A stretch of DNA of 64,000 nucleotides from Gammaproteobacteria bacterium (GTDB lineage Bacteria; Pseudomonadota; Gammaproteobacteria; Steroidobacterales; Steroidobacteraceae): contig JABCZO010000017.1 of NCBI GenBank assembly GCA_013289615.1, positions 23,641 to 87,640 of the forward strand, in the 5' to 3' direction. The notes beneath the pieces were generated by a model that was not told where the DNA came from, ran no database searches, and saw nothing but the letters and a program-made list of their open reading frames with translations. A program made the translations under genes and the position numbers. Shown piece by piece: positions 33,752-42,858 of this stretch. Numbering within the stretch: position 1 is the stretch's first letter; every line of letters starts with the position of its first letter.

Positions 33752-34927
33752 ATGAGAATGAACTGGGGATTGATCGGCGGCGGGGAGGGCAGTCAGATCG
33801 GCGCGACGCATCGCATTGCCGCGGGTCTTGACGGTGCTTTTCAACTGGCGGCGGGGGCGCTCGATATCGATGCGAAGCGGGCACGCGAGTTCGCGATCCG
33901 TCTCGGGGTGGCGAAGGATCGCGCCTACGGCGATTGGCACGAGATGCTCGACGGGGAACGATCACGCCCCGACCGGGTGCAGCTCGTCACGGTGGCAACG
34001 CCCAACAGCTCGCATTTCGAGATCACCAGGGCTTTCCTGCGCGCCGGCTTCGACGTGCTGTGCGAGAAGCCGCTCACCGCGACGCTCGGGGAGGCCGAAG
34101 AGATCGTCCGGACCGCGCGGGAAAACGGCCGGATCTGTGCCGTCAACTACGGCTACTCCGGCTATGCGCTGGTGCGCCATGCGCGCGCGATGGTGGCGCG
34201 CGGCGATCTCGGCAGGATTCGCGTGGTCGTGGCCGAGTTCGCTCACGGTCACCACGCGAATGCTGCGGACGCGGCCAATCCGCGCGTGCGCTGGCGCTAT
34301 GAGCCGAAGCTTGCCGGCATATCGTCGATAGTCGCTGACTGCGGCATCCATGCGCTGCACATGGCGACATTCATCACCGGACAGGAGATCGAATCGCTGT
34401 CCGCCGATTTCGCATCGACGATTCCGGGCCGCGAACTCGAAGATGATGCGCTGCTCGCGTTTCGCATGTCAGGCGGCGTGGTCGGCCGGCTGTGGACCAG
34501 CGCAATCGCCGTCGGTCGAATGCACGGCCTGACCATCCAGGTCTTTGGCGAGAAGGGTGGGTTGCGCTGGGCCCAGGAGCAGCCCAACCAGATGTACTGG
34601 ACGCCGGTCGGGGGGAGCACCTCGATCATCGAGCGGGGTGTTGCGGCGATCTCAGCCGAAGCGGATCGCGCATCGCGCGTCACGGTAGGTCATGCCGAGG
34701 GTTTTTTTGGCGCCTTCGGCAACATCTATGCCGATCTTGCCGAACAGCTGCATGCGAGCAGGGCGCAGCGAATGCCGAACCCCCTGGCGCTGTCGTGTCC
34801 GACCGCCGAGGACGGATTGCGCAGCATTGCCGCCGTGCAGGCCGCGGTCGCCTCGGCAAAGTCGCGCGGCGCCTGGGTTGACTTTGGATGCTCGATCACT
34901 GCCTTGCCGCAAACCAAACAACTATGA
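33752..34927 (+). CDS. Gfo/Idh/MocA family oxidoreductase
   Basis: 391 residues. The start MNWGLIGGGEGSQIGATHRIAAGLDGAFQLAAGALD and the VLCEKPLTATLGEAEEIV motif are typical of the larger MocA-type branch. YEPKLAGISSIVADCGIHALHMATFITG holds the active-site Asp/His region. It starts 4 nt after the IolE-like gene and is third in the operon controlled from 31677. An inositol- or sugar-1-dehydrogenase-type reaction is probable; the exact substrate cannot be assigned. Confidence 0.86.
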   Translation: MRMNWGLIGGGEGSQIGATHRIAAGLDGAFQLAAGALDIDAKRAREFAIRLGVAKDRAYGDWHEMLDGERSRPDRVQLVTVATPNSSHFEITRAFLRAGFDVLCEKPLTATLGEAEEIVRTARENGRICAVNYGYSGYALVRHARAMVARGDLGRIRVVVAEFAHGHHANAADAANPRVRWRYEPKLAGISSIVADCGIHALHMATFITGQEIESLSADFASTIPGRELEDDALLAFRMSGGVVGRLWTSAIAVGRMHGLTIQVFGEKGGLRWAQEQPNQMYWTPVGGSTSIIERGVAAISAEADRASRVTVGHAEGFFGAFGNIYADLAEQLHASRAQRMPNPLALSCPTAEDGLRSIAAVQAAVASAKSRGAWVDFGCSITALPQTKQL

Positions 34928-34970
34928 GGGTATCGGTCAATGGTTGCAGGAAATCTGATCGCTCCGGCCA

Positions 34971-36167
34971 ATGGCTAAAGCGACACCCGTGACGCGCCAT
35001 AAGTTGACGGGGAGCGAGCGCCGACGCCCGCACGTGGCGCTGATTATCGAGACCTCGCTCGGTTCGGGCCGCGATATTCTGCGCGGCGTCGTGCGCTACG
35101 TGCGCGAGCACGAGCCGTGGGCGCTGTATCATGAGCCTCATGGCCTGGAGGAATCCATCCCCCAGTGGCTGCGGCGTTGGAACGGCGATGGCGTGATCGC
35201 CCGCATTCAGACGCCTCGCATTGCCCAGGAACTCGCGGCCAGCGGCATTCCGGTGGTCGACGTCCTGGGCGTCGTCCCCAACCTGCCTTTTCCCCTGGTC
35301 CATGTCGATAACGTCGCGATCGCGACCATGGCCGCCGAACACCTGCTGGAGCGTGGTTTCCGGCACTTCGGGTTTTTCGGAATCGAAGGCGAGAACTGGT
35401 CGGAACAGCGCTATACCGGATTTTGCGCCGCCGTGGCAACGGTTGAATCGGCAGTGCCGATCTATCGCCTGCCGCGTGATGCAAAACGCCGGCGCTCCTG
35501 GGAGCGGGTGGAAAATCACATCGCCCGTTGGATCGCCGCGTTGCCGAAACCCGCCGGCGTGCTGATCTGCAGTGACCAGCGCGGCTCCCAGTTCCTCGAG
35601 GCCTGCCGTCGCGCCCATGTGTCGGTACCGAACGAGCTGGCGGTCGTGAGCGTCGATAATGACGAGCCGTTATGCGAGGTGTGTCTGCCGCCACTCTCGA
35701 GCATCGAGCCGGGGCACCTGCACGTTGGTTATCAGGCGGCGGCGCTCCTGGATACCATGCTGCGCGGCGGGTCGCCGCCCGGTAAGGCACTGCAGTTGCA
35801 GCCGCTCGAGACCATCACCCGACTATCCTCCGACGTCCTCGCAGTCGCCGATGCGCATATCGGCATGGCGTTGCGACTGATCCGCGATCAGGCCCCGGCG
35901 GGCGTGCGTATCGATGGCATCGCCCGTCAAGTCGGTCTGTCCCGCAGCGTGCTGCAACGCCGCTTTCGCTCGCTGCTTCACCGATCGATTCACCAGGAGA
36001 TCCTCAATGTCAGGATTACGCACGCCCGCGAACTGCTCGCCAAAACCGAGTTGTCGCTCGCCGCGGTGGCCGAACGCGCCGGCTTCAAACATCAGGAATA
36101 CCTCGGCGCGGTGTTTCGAGCTCGCGTGGGCAAAACCCCGGCGCAAGTGCGCGAGGAGGCACGCTAG
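34971..36167 (+). CDS. XylR-type AraC family transcriptional regulator
   Basis: 398 residues fusing a LacI-like sugar-binding domain (about 20-290; RRPHVALIIETSLGSGRDILRGV, FPLVHVDNVAIATMAAEHLLERGF, GVLICSDQRGSQFLEACRR) to a C-terminal AraC helix-turn-helix pair (about 295-398; GIARQVGLSRSVLQRRFRSLLHRS and AAVAERAGFKHQEYLGAVFRARVGKTP). XylR of E. coli activates xylose genes. A xylose isomerase gene lies 4.5 kb downstream and a TonB receptor next, so these may be its targets. A decayed N-terminal copy of a paralogue lies inverted at about 36366-36455. Confidence 0.88.
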   Translation: MAKATPVTRHKLTGSERRRPHVALIIETSLGSGRDILRGVVRYVREHEPWALYHEPHGLEESIPQWLRRWNGDGVIARIQTPRIAQELAASGIPVVDVLGVVPNLPFPLVHVDNVAIATMAAEHLLERGFRHFGFFGIEGENWSEQRYTGFCAAVATVESAVPIYRLPRDAKRRRSWERVENHIARWIAALPKPAGVLICSDQRGSQFLEACRRAHVSVPNELAVVSVDNDEPLCEVCLPPLSSIEPGHLHVGYQAAALLDTMLRGGSPPGKALQLQPLETITRLSSDVLAVADAHIGMALRLIRDQAPAGVRIDGIARQVGLSRSVLQRRFRSLLHRSIHQEILNVRITHARELLAKTELSLAAVAERAGFKHQEYLGAVFRARVGKTPAQVREEAR

Positions 36168-36365
36168 AGAGCTGCAGTCCTCGAGCGTGTCGGCTGGGGT
36201 TGCGGTGCATCCAGGGGCCTATCGGGGCGCCGGCCATCGCCTTCCCGACGCTGCTGTCACGGCCGGACGGATTCCTCTACAGCGTGCAGCTCACGCCACG
36301 GCTGCCACGGCTCGAGCGGGCGCACACAGCGGGCGACGCCGCGCAGAACCGCCGCCGCCCGAAGC

Positions 36366-36455
36366 CATCGAGGGCCCTATAATCAGCACCATGGGCGGGC
36401 GGCGGCGCTCGTCGATCGTCAGTTTACGGTGCAGCACGATATGCGCTATGGCCAT
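36366..36455 (-). pseudogene. N-terminal remnant of a second XylR-type regulator
   Basis: On the minus strand ATG 36455 opens MAIAHIVLHRKLTIDERRRP, then PMVLIIGPSMASGG. It aligns without gaps to the first 32 residues of the XylR-type protein at 34971 (KLTGSERRRPHVALIIETSLGSG). Over 95 nt the DNA matches at about 66 positions (hand count). After that the similarity stops and the frame ends by 36291. It points away from the TonB receptor gene, as a divergent regulator would. Confidence 0.6.
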
Positions 36456-36500
36456 TGACCGCAGCGACCCGAATTCTACAAACATTGACCGATTCTCTCA

Positions 36501-36528
36501 TTGTTGCACTCGCATGATCCGCTACACT
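36501..36528 (+). promoter_or_regulatory. possible promoter of the TonB receptor gene
   Basis: TTGTTG at 36501-36506 and TACACT at 36523-36528 are 16 nt apart. The implied leader is about 120 nt. Assigned by eye only. Confidence 0.35.
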
Positions 36529-36656
36529 TGTTACGACGGGCTCTCACCTCGCGTGCGCAGGATAGCGGTTACTAATCCAGTAACGGTTGTTTGGTGAACG
36601 ACAGTCTGGCCACGACGACAATCGTAGCCTCCGCGCAAAAATAAAATGGAGCGACC

Positions 36657-39077
36657 ATGAATAGGGACAGAAGATATGCGACACACTCATTCCTGAGTGG
36701 CGTCCTGGTTACCTGTGCAGGCATATTTGTTTCAGGCGCCGCGCTTGCCGAGGAGTCCGCCGGCCCGCCGGTGACACCCAGCGCCAGTCCGACCGCCACA
36801 TTGGAGGAAGTGATCGTCACCGCGACACGGCGCGCAGAATCCGTTGAAAGTGTACCGATCAGCATCGAGGCCTTCGGCGCGGATCAACTCGCGATGGGCA
36901 ATATCAAGGGCATCGAAGATCTCGCGGCGCTGGTCCCCGGCCTGCAGTTTGCGGTTCCGAACGGATTCAGTACGGCGTTCACCACCATTGCGATTCGCGG
37001 CCTGAATACCAATACCGGACCACCGACAGTGGGTCTGTACCTTGACGACACGGTGATTTCGAGCCGGCTTTCGGGCACGGCGAATCAAGGCAACGTTTAT
37101 CCGTTCGTCTTTGACCTGAATCGGGTCGAGGTCGAGCGCGGCCCGCAGGGCACATTGTTTGGCGCCGGCGCTGAGGCCGGCACCGTGCGTTTCATCACCA
37201 ACCAGCCGAGCCTGACCGAATTCAGCGGTCTGGCGCGAGCGGAGCTGGCATCGACGGTAGGCGGCCGCTTGAGTTATGAGGATGGTGTCGCGCTCGGCGG
37301 CCCGATCATCCAGGATGAACTCGGCTACCGGTTCAGCATCTGGGATCGCAGTGATGGCGGCTGGGTCAACCACATCGATGCTCTTCCGGGGCCCGGTCTC
37401 GGAACCGTCATCTCTCCCATGGCGAACACCAACGACAAGCTGGTCGCCAAAGGCGCGCTCGCTTTCAAGCTTGGCGACGCGCTGATCACGCCGGGCATCT
37501 ACTACCAGCGGGTGCACCAGGATGACGCCCAGAGGTTTTACGCGGCCTTCTCCAACGCTCAGGATGGCATCTTCGACAATGGCGTGCTGCTGCCCGAAGT
37601 CTGGACCGACAAATGGATAATGCCATCGATTAAACTCGAAGATCACCTGCCGTTCGCGGACTTGACCGCAAACGCCTCGTATCTGAGCCGCGATGCCACC
37701 GAAATTCTCGACGAAAGCGCATTTGTCTGTCCCGGACTGCATACCCCGCCCGGCTCGTTGACAGCCGGCTGCGGCAATCCATTGGGGACCGGATATCCGA
37801 GCCTGGCGTCGCAGGTGGCGTACACGCCCACCAATCTGAGCATACGAGCCTACACCGCCGAGGTGCGGCTGGCCTCGAATGTGGCGACCGACACCTGGGT
37901 CAGTTGGGTGGCGGGACTCTACTACGAGCATCGTCAGCAAACCGATTTTCAGACCGATTACAGCCCGTACGCCTATCCACAATATTTTGGTCACCCTCCG
38001 CCGGGCCCCGGTCTTTTCGATGCGATCATTCAGGACCAGCACGAATTGTTCATCGACGCACAGACCGCCATCTTTGCACAGGCTGATTTCCACATCACGA
38101 AGAAACTGACGCTCACGCTCGGTGAGCGTGTGGCGCATGTGACTGTGAACGGGGCCGACATCACCGGCATCACCTACCTCACCGGAGCGCCCCCCTATGC
38201 ACCGTTCAGTTCCTCGAACAATCCGTCGACGCCGCACGTCGGGCTCTCCTACCAGCTGACTCACGACAACCTGGTGTACGCGACGTTCGGCGAGGGCTAT
38301 CGACCCGGCGGCGGCAATGGGGCGATTCCCAACACCTCGGGTCCGTGCGGTGGCCAGCCGCAGGTGCCGCTGACCTACTCGCCCGATACCGTTCATGCGT
38401 TTGAGGTCGGTGCCAAGAATACCGCCCTGGACGGACGCCTGCAGGTCAATACCAGCGTGTTCTACAACCAGTGGAAAAACATTCAGCAGTACGTGAGCTT
38501 ATCTTGCGGCCCCTATGCCTACGGTACCAATGCGGGCGACGCGGTCAGCCAAGGCTTCGATCTGGAATTGCGTGCGCTGCTGACCCAGCAACTGCGCTTC
38601 GATGTCAATGTCGGCTATGTCAATGCCTATTACAGCAAGAGCGGCTACATCCCGGGGCAACCGCCCTCGCTGGCGACCATCCTCGTTGCAGAAGGCGACA
38701 AGGTCGGAATCCTGCCGCAGGTCAATCCGCCGTGGAACGTGAATGGCACACTTAATTATGAGACGGCGCTGAGTAATGGCGATAAATTCCATGCGCAGCT
38801 CGTGACCCTTTACACCAGCCAGAATCCCGGTCCGTTCATCACGCAGAATACGCTGGTGAATGGCTACCCGCTGGCGGTGCCGGATCCGGCAACGCACCTG
38901 TACAACGCGCGCGCGGGTGTCACGCTCAACAAACTCGATCTGACGTTCTTCATGAACAACATATTCAACGACACACCGGCGTTGAGTAAGTATCAGGCGA
39001 ATGGCAGCTCGAACTTGATCAGTTTTACGACGTTTCGCCCACGAACCGTTGGCCTGACCGCCAACCTGGCATTCTGA
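36657..39077 (+). CDS. TonB-dependent outer-membrane receptor
   Basis: 806 residues. A signal peptide (LVTCAGIFVSGAALA) is followed by a TonB-box-like LEEVIVTATRRAESVESVPIS, the plug domain (GIEDLAALVPGLQF, IAIRGLNTNTGPPTVGLYLDDT, RVEVERGPQGTLFGAGAEAGTVRFIT) and a beta barrel ending in FRPRTVGLTANLAF with terminal phenylalanine. This is the subclass used for plant-derived or complex organic substrates in sphingomonads and Steroidobacter-like bacteria. It lies between XylR-type regulators and catabolic genes and probably imports the cluster substrate or a larger precursor. Confidence 0.92.
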   Translation: MNRDRRYATHSFLSGVLVTCAGIFVSGAALAEESAGPPVTPSASPTATLEEVIVTATRRAESVESVPISIEAFGADQLAMGNIKGIEDLAALVPGLQFAVPNGFSTAFTTIAIRGLNTNTGPPTVGLYLDDTVISSRLSGTANQGNVYPFVFDLNRVEVERGPQGTLFGAGAEAGTVRFITNQPSLTEFSGLARAELASTVGGRLSYEDGVALGGPIIQDELGYRFSIWDRSDGGWVNHIDALPGPGLGTVISPMANTNDKLVAKGALAFKLGDALITPGIYYQRVHQDDAQRFYAAFSNAQDGIFDNGVLLPEVWTDKWIMPSIKLEDHLPFADLTANASYLSRDATEILDESAFVCPGLHTPPGSLTAGCGNPLGTGYPSLASQVAYTPTNLSIRAYTAEVRLASNVATDTWVSWVAGLYYEHRQQTDFQTDYSPYAYPQYFGHPPPGPGLFDAIIQDQHELFIDAQTAIFAQADFHITKKLTLTLGERVAHVTVNGADITGITYLTGAPPYAPFSSSNNPSTPHVGLSYQLTHDNLVYATFGEGYRPGGGNGAIPNTSGPCGGQPQVPLTYSPDTVHAFEVGAKNTALDGRLQVNTSVFYNQWKNIQQYVSLSCGPYAYGTNAGDAVSQGFDLELRALLTQQLRFDVNVGYVNAYYSKSGYIPGQPPSLATILVAEGDKVGILPQVNPPWNVNGTLNYETALSNGDKFHAQLVTLYTSQNPGPFITQNTLVNGYPLAVPDPATHLYNARAGVTLNKLDLTFFMNNIFNDTPALSKYQANGSSNLISFTTFRPRTVGLTANLAF

Positions 39078-39119
39078 TCGGAGACTGATTGCGGCATTGG
39101 CCCGGGGGGGCACGTCCGG

Positions 39120-39148
39120 GGGCTCGCGGCCGCAGTCGCGGCGAGCCC
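39120..39148 (+). terminator. hairpin after the TonB receptor gene
   Basis: GGGCTCGC (39120-39127) pairs with GCGAGCCC (39141-39148) around a 13-nt loop that is itself GC-rich. It is followed by TCGGTCCTT. The arms are identical to those at 30211-30233. Confidence 0.55.
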
Positions 39149-39299
39149 TCGGTCCTTCGAAAGACCTGAACGTCATGCTGGTCGCGAAGCTGCGGACCGC
39201 GGTCGGCCTTTTTTACGTTGAGATTGCAAAGGGCGTCCGAGGTATTTCCGCTGCGCCAGAGCCCAGCCCTTAACCGGGTCACTTCAGAAGGTATACGTC

Positions 39300-40709
39300 A
39301 TGAGCGCTGCAACCAAGACCCATCAACTGATCGAAATCGAGTGGCCCGAGTTCGGGTGGGCCGAGCGGCCGCCTGCGGTTGAGGCCTCGGAGCTGGAGGG
39401 GCGGCTCAAAGCGCTGCGGGCGGCAATGGTCTCGGAAGGGCTCACTCACGTCGTCGTCTACGCGGATCGCGAACACTTCGCGAACCTGGCATACCTCACC
39501 AATTTCGATCCCCGTTTTGAAGAAGCGATTCTTATCCTCGCGGAGGACGGAAAGCCGCTTATCGTCGTTGGGAACGAATGCGAAGGCTACCTGGGCGTGA
39601 GCCCGCTGCATGCCGAGGATAAGCTTCGGGTCGAGCGCTTCCAGCCGTTCTCCCTCCTCAACCAGCCGCGCAGTTCAAGCCGTAAGATGCGGGATATCTT
39701 CGCCAGCGAAGGAATCGACCAGGGCTCCAGGGTAGGGTGCATCGGCTGGAAGTATTTCGCCGACTCGGAGCACCCCGATGGCGCCCATGCGATCGACCTT
39801 CCATCCTATCTCGTCGATACGCTCCGGGATCTTTGCGGTCGTGTAGCGGTTGTCAATGCCACCGCCCTCATGATGCATCCCGGCTATGGGCTGCGTGCGC
39901 AATGCTCGGCGTCGGAGATCGCCTACTTTGAGTACACCAACGTGCTGGCCTCCGAGGGGATGAAACACATGCTCTTCGGCCTTCGCCCTGGCATGACTGA
40001 CAACGAGCTGGCCGGGCTCTGCGGCTACAGCGGGGAGCCGCTGTCCTGTCACATGACCCTCGTGACCGAGGCCAATCGGGATCTCGGCCTGTCCGGACCG
40101 GTCGGCGCCCACATCCCGCTGGGATCGCCATTGGCAACGAACATTGCCTATTGGGGCAGCAATATCTGCCGCGCAGGCTGGGTCGCCAGGTCGGCGCAGG
40201 ATCTGGTGCCGGCTGCACGTGACTACGTTGAGGCTTTTGCGGGCCCCTATTTCGAGGTGATGGCCGAATGGTTCGGGCTCCTAAAGATCGGCACCCCGGG
40301 AGGAAAACTCGCCGCACTCATCGCGGAGAAACTGCCGTTCGAGCGCTTCCGCATCTTCCTGAACCCAGGACATCTCATTCACCTCGACGAATGGCTGAGT
40401 TCCCCCATCTATGCGCGCTCGGATGTTCCGCTTCGATCGGGCATGGCCATCCAGGTGGACGTGATACCGTCCTCCCCGGTGTACTTCTCCACAAGGATGG
40501 AGGACGGCATCGCTCTTGCCGATGCCAGGTTACGCCGGAGCCTGCAGACACTGTATCCGGCCTGCTACGCACGCTGCCAGAAACGCCGTGCGTTTATGAT
40601 AGACGTGCTCGGCATCGACTTGCCCGAGGAGGTACTGCCGCTCTGCAACGTACCTACCATCGTCGCCCCTTTCTTCCTGAGACCAAACCAGATCTTCGCC
40701 GTCGGGTAA
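39300..40709 (+). CDS. M24 (creatinase/aminopeptidase P fold) family protein lacking metal ligands
   Basis: 469 residues. The N-terminal creatinase-like domain is visible (RLKALRAAMVSEGLTHVVVYADREHFANLAYLT). In the C-terminal pita-bread domain the segment normally carrying two metal aspartates (ID-G-A and SDITRT of prolidases) reads SPLATNIAYWGSNICRAGW, with asparagine or threonine instead. A histidine remains in NPGHLIHLDEW and a glutamate in RMEDGIAL. Creatinase itself is metal-free and uses histidine, so a non-peptidase C-N hydrolase or a pseudoenzyme is possible. It sits between the receptor and xylA genes. Confidence 0.75.
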   Translation: MSAATKTHQLIEIEWPEFGWAERPPAVEASELEGRLKALRAAMVSEGLTHVVVYADREHFANLAYLTNFDPRFEEAILILAEDGKPLIVVGNECEGYLGVSPLHAEDKLRVERFQPFSLLNQPRSSSRKMRDIFASEGIDQGSRVGCIGWKYFADSEHPDGAHAIDLPSYLVDTLRDLCGRVAVVNATALMMHPGYGLRAQCSASEIAYFEYTNVLASEGMKHMLFGLRPGMTDNELAGLCGYSGEPLSCHMTLVTEANRDLGLSGPVGAHIPLGSPLATNIAYWGSNICRAGWVARSAQDLVPAARDYVEAFAGPYFEVMAEWFGLLKIGTPGGKLAALIAEKLPFERFRIFLNPGHLIHLDEWLSSPIYARSDVPLRSGMAIQVDVIPSSPVYFSTRMEDGIALADARLRRSLQTLYPACYARCQKRRAFMIDVLGIDLPEEVLPLCNVPTIVAPFFLRPNQIFAVG

Positions 40710-40737
40710 GTCGGGATACTTTCGTGGAGTGTGCAAC

Positions 40738-42054
40738 ATGAGCCTGTTCTCAGGGATTGGACCGGTGCGCTTTGAGGGTGCCGGGTCAGCGAACGAGTTC
40801 GCCTATCGCGTCTACGACCCGGAGCGGGTGGTGCTCGACAAGCGTATGGAGGATTGGCTGAAGGTGGCGGTGTGCTACTGGCATTCGTTCAATTGGCCGG
40901 GTACGGATATCTTTGGCGCGGGGACATTGCCGCGACCGTGGCTGGGAACCCCGGTCACACAGGCCATGGCGGAGGAGAAGCTTGATGCCGCCTTTGATTT
41001 CATCTCGCGCCTGGGGGTGCGCTATTTCACCTTTCATGACGTGGATGCGATGGCATCGGCCAGCAGCGTGCGCGAGCACGAAACGAACCTGCGGCGTATC
41101 GAGGCGGGAATGGCGGACAAGATGGCCGCCACCGGCGTCAGGCTGCTGTGGGGTACCGCCAACCTGTTCACTCACCCGCGCTATGCGGGCGGGGCAGCCA
41201 CCAGCCCCGATCCGCAGGTGTTTGCCTGGGCCGCGGCGCAAGTTCGTTTCTGCCTGGAGACGACCATGCGTCTGGGCGGGGAGAACTACGTCCTCTGGGG
41301 CGGGCGCGAGGGCTACGATTCGCTGTTGAACACGGACCTGAGCCGCGAACTGGACCGCTACGGGCGTTTCCTGGCCATGGTGGTGGAACACAAACAGCGC
41401 ATCGGATTCAAGGGCACGATCCTGATCGAAGCCAAACCGTTTGAACCGACCAAGCACCAATATGATCGCGATACCGCGGCGGTGTCGGCGTTCCTGCAGC
41501 GCTATGGGCTGACAAAGGAGGTCAAGGTCAACATCGAAGTCAATCACGCGACACTGGCCGGGCTCGATTTCGAGCACGAGATCGCCGCCGCGCGCGCCTA
41601 CGGGATATTCGGCTCGATCGACATGAACCGCGGTGATCCGCGCAATGGCTGGGACACCGACCAGTTTCCAAACTGCGCCCAGGACCTGGTGCCGGCGCTG
41701 GTGCAACTGGTCGAGGACGGCGGCTTCCTGAGCGGGGGCTTTAATTTTGACGCCAAATTACGTCGCCAGTCGGTGGATCCGGCGGATCTGTATCTGGCGC
41801 ATATCGGCGGCATCGATACGCTGGCGCGCGCCTTGCTGGCGGCGGCCGATATCGTGCGCGAAGGCCAGCTGCAGCGGCTGCGCCAGGAGCGTTACCGTGC
41901 ATGGAGCGGGGAGCTCGGGCGGCGCATCGACGGCGGCGAATTCACCCTGGCCGCTCTTGCCGATCATGCGGCCGAACAAGGCTTCGATCCCAGGCCGCGC
42001 TCCGGGCGCCAGGAACTCGCCGAAAGCATCATCGCACGCCATTGCAGGTACTGA
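40738..42054 (+). CDS. xylA: xylose isomerase
   Basis: 438-residue sugar isomerase. Class II XylA features are present: KVAVCYWHSFNWPGTDIFGAGTLPRPW, the catalytic histidine region YFTFHDVDAMA, the YVLWGGREGYDSLLNTD block, ILIEAKPFEPTKHQYD with the metal-binding glutamate and lysine, and SIDMNRGDPRNGWDTDQFPN with metal aspartates. GGAG lies 8 nt before ATG 40738. No xylulokinase was found nearby, so the isomerase may act on another aldose in this cluster. XylR-type control from 34971 is plausible. Confidence 0.93.
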   Translation: MSLFSGIGPVRFEGAGSANEFAYRVYDPERVVLDKRMEDWLKVAVCYWHSFNWPGTDIFGAGTLPRPWLGTPVTQAMAEEKLDAAFDFISRLGVRYFTFHDVDAMASASSVREHETNLRRIEAGMADKMAATGVRLLWGTANLFTHPRYAGGAATSPDPQVFAWAAAQVRFCLETTMRLGGENYVLWGGREGYDSLLNTDLSRELDRYGRFLAMVVEHKQRIGFKGTILIEAKPFEPTKHQYDRDTAAVSAFLQRYGLTKEVKVNIEVNHATLAGLDFEHEIAAARAYGIFGSIDMNRGDPRNGWDTDQFPNCAQDLVPALVQLVEDGGFLSGGFNFDAKLRRQSVDPADLYLAHIGGIDTLARALLAAADIVREGQLQRLRQERYRAWSGELGRRIDGGEFTLAALADHAAEQGFDPRPRSGRQELAESIIARHCRY

Positions 42055-42075
42055 CGGCACAAACCATTGCACGAG

Positions 42076-42858
42076 TTATTGCATATGCCAGCCGTGACTG
42101 ACAATCAGGGACTGACCGGTCAGTGCGTTCGTCGGGAACGATGCAAACAGCATGGCCACCTCGGTGACATCCTCGACAGTCGTGAACTGACCATCGATGG
42201 TTTCCTTGAGCATGATATCGCGGATGACCGTCTGCTCAGACAACCCCAATAGCCGGGCCTGTTCTGGGATCTGTCTGTCGACCAGCGGTGTACGCACAAA
42301 GCCGGGGCAGATCACATTCGCCCGCACGCCGTGCTGTGCACCTTCTTTCGCCACCACTTTGGCGAGCCCGATCAGACCGTGCTTGGCAGTGACATAGGGG
42401 GCCTTCAGCACCGAAGCTTCCTTTGAATGTACCGAGCCCATGTAGATGATGCTGCCGCCGCGCCCCGATCGGTACATGTGCGGCAGGCACGCCTTGGTCG
42501 TGAGAAAGGCACCATCGAGGTGGATACTGGTGAGTCTTTTCCATTCCTCGAAGCTGAACTCCTCGAGCGGATGCACGATCTGGAGGCCCGCGTTGCTGAC
42601 CAGAATGTCGACCCCACCAAAGGCTGCGATGCACGCATCAATGCCATCGTTCACGGCCCGTTCCGCGGTCACATCCATCGTCACGCTGAGCGCTTGGCCG
42701 CCCGCAGCCTCGATCTCGGTGGCAGCGGCGTCGGCCGCAGTTCGGTCAAGATCGGCGATGGCCACCCGTGCACCCTCCCGGGCAAACGCGAGCGCGATAT
42801 GCCTGCCGATACCGCTCGCCGCGCCGGTGACGATTGCGGTCTTGCCCTGTAGCTTCAT
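42076..42858 (-). CDS. bdhA: 3-hydroxybutyrate dehydrogenase
   Basis: 260-residue SDR oxidising D-3-hydroxybutyrate to acetoacetate. Cofactor motif [15 protein letters not shown] motif [21 protein letters not shown] and active-site [26 protein letters not shown] are present. The C-terminal [34 protein letters not shown] is a BdhA signature. ATG 42858 is preceded by GGAGAGA on the minus strand; TTG 42870 is the alternative. It is convergent with xylA and not obviously part of sugar catabolism. Confidence 0.9.
   Translation of the reverse strand: MKLQGKTAIVTGAASGIGRHIALAFAREGARVAIADLDRTAADAAATEIEAAGGQALSVTMDVTAERAVNDGIDACIAAFGGVDILVSNAGLQIVHPLEEFSFEEWKRLTSIHLDGAFLTTKACLPHMYRSGRGGSIIYMGSVHSKEASVLKAPYVTAKHGLIGLAKVVAKEGAQHGVRANVICPGFVRTPLVDRQIPEQARLLGLSEQTVIRDIMLKETIDGQFTTVEDVTEVAMLFASFPTNALTGQSLIVSHGWHMQ

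Larger units (their letters stand above)
36168..36656. other. intergenic region upstream of the TonB receptor
   Basis: This 489-nt gap holds the inverted XylR remnant (36366-36455) and a possible receptor promoter (36501-36528). 36170-36360 shows no convincing gene; a short plus-strand frame at 36200-36382 has no recognisable domain. GGAG at 36646-36649 precedes ATG 36657. Confidence 0.5.

Noticed and set aside
36200..36382. 60-codon plus-strand frame between the XylR-type gene and the TonB receptor
   Set aside because: It overlaps the inverted XylR relic, has a low-complexity basic C-terminus and no recognisable domain.
34971..42054. Complete xylose operon (xylR, xylA, xylB, transporter)
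   Set aside because: Xylose isomerase and an XylR-type regulator are present, but no xylulokinase or xylose transporter was found, so a xylose pathway is not claimed.
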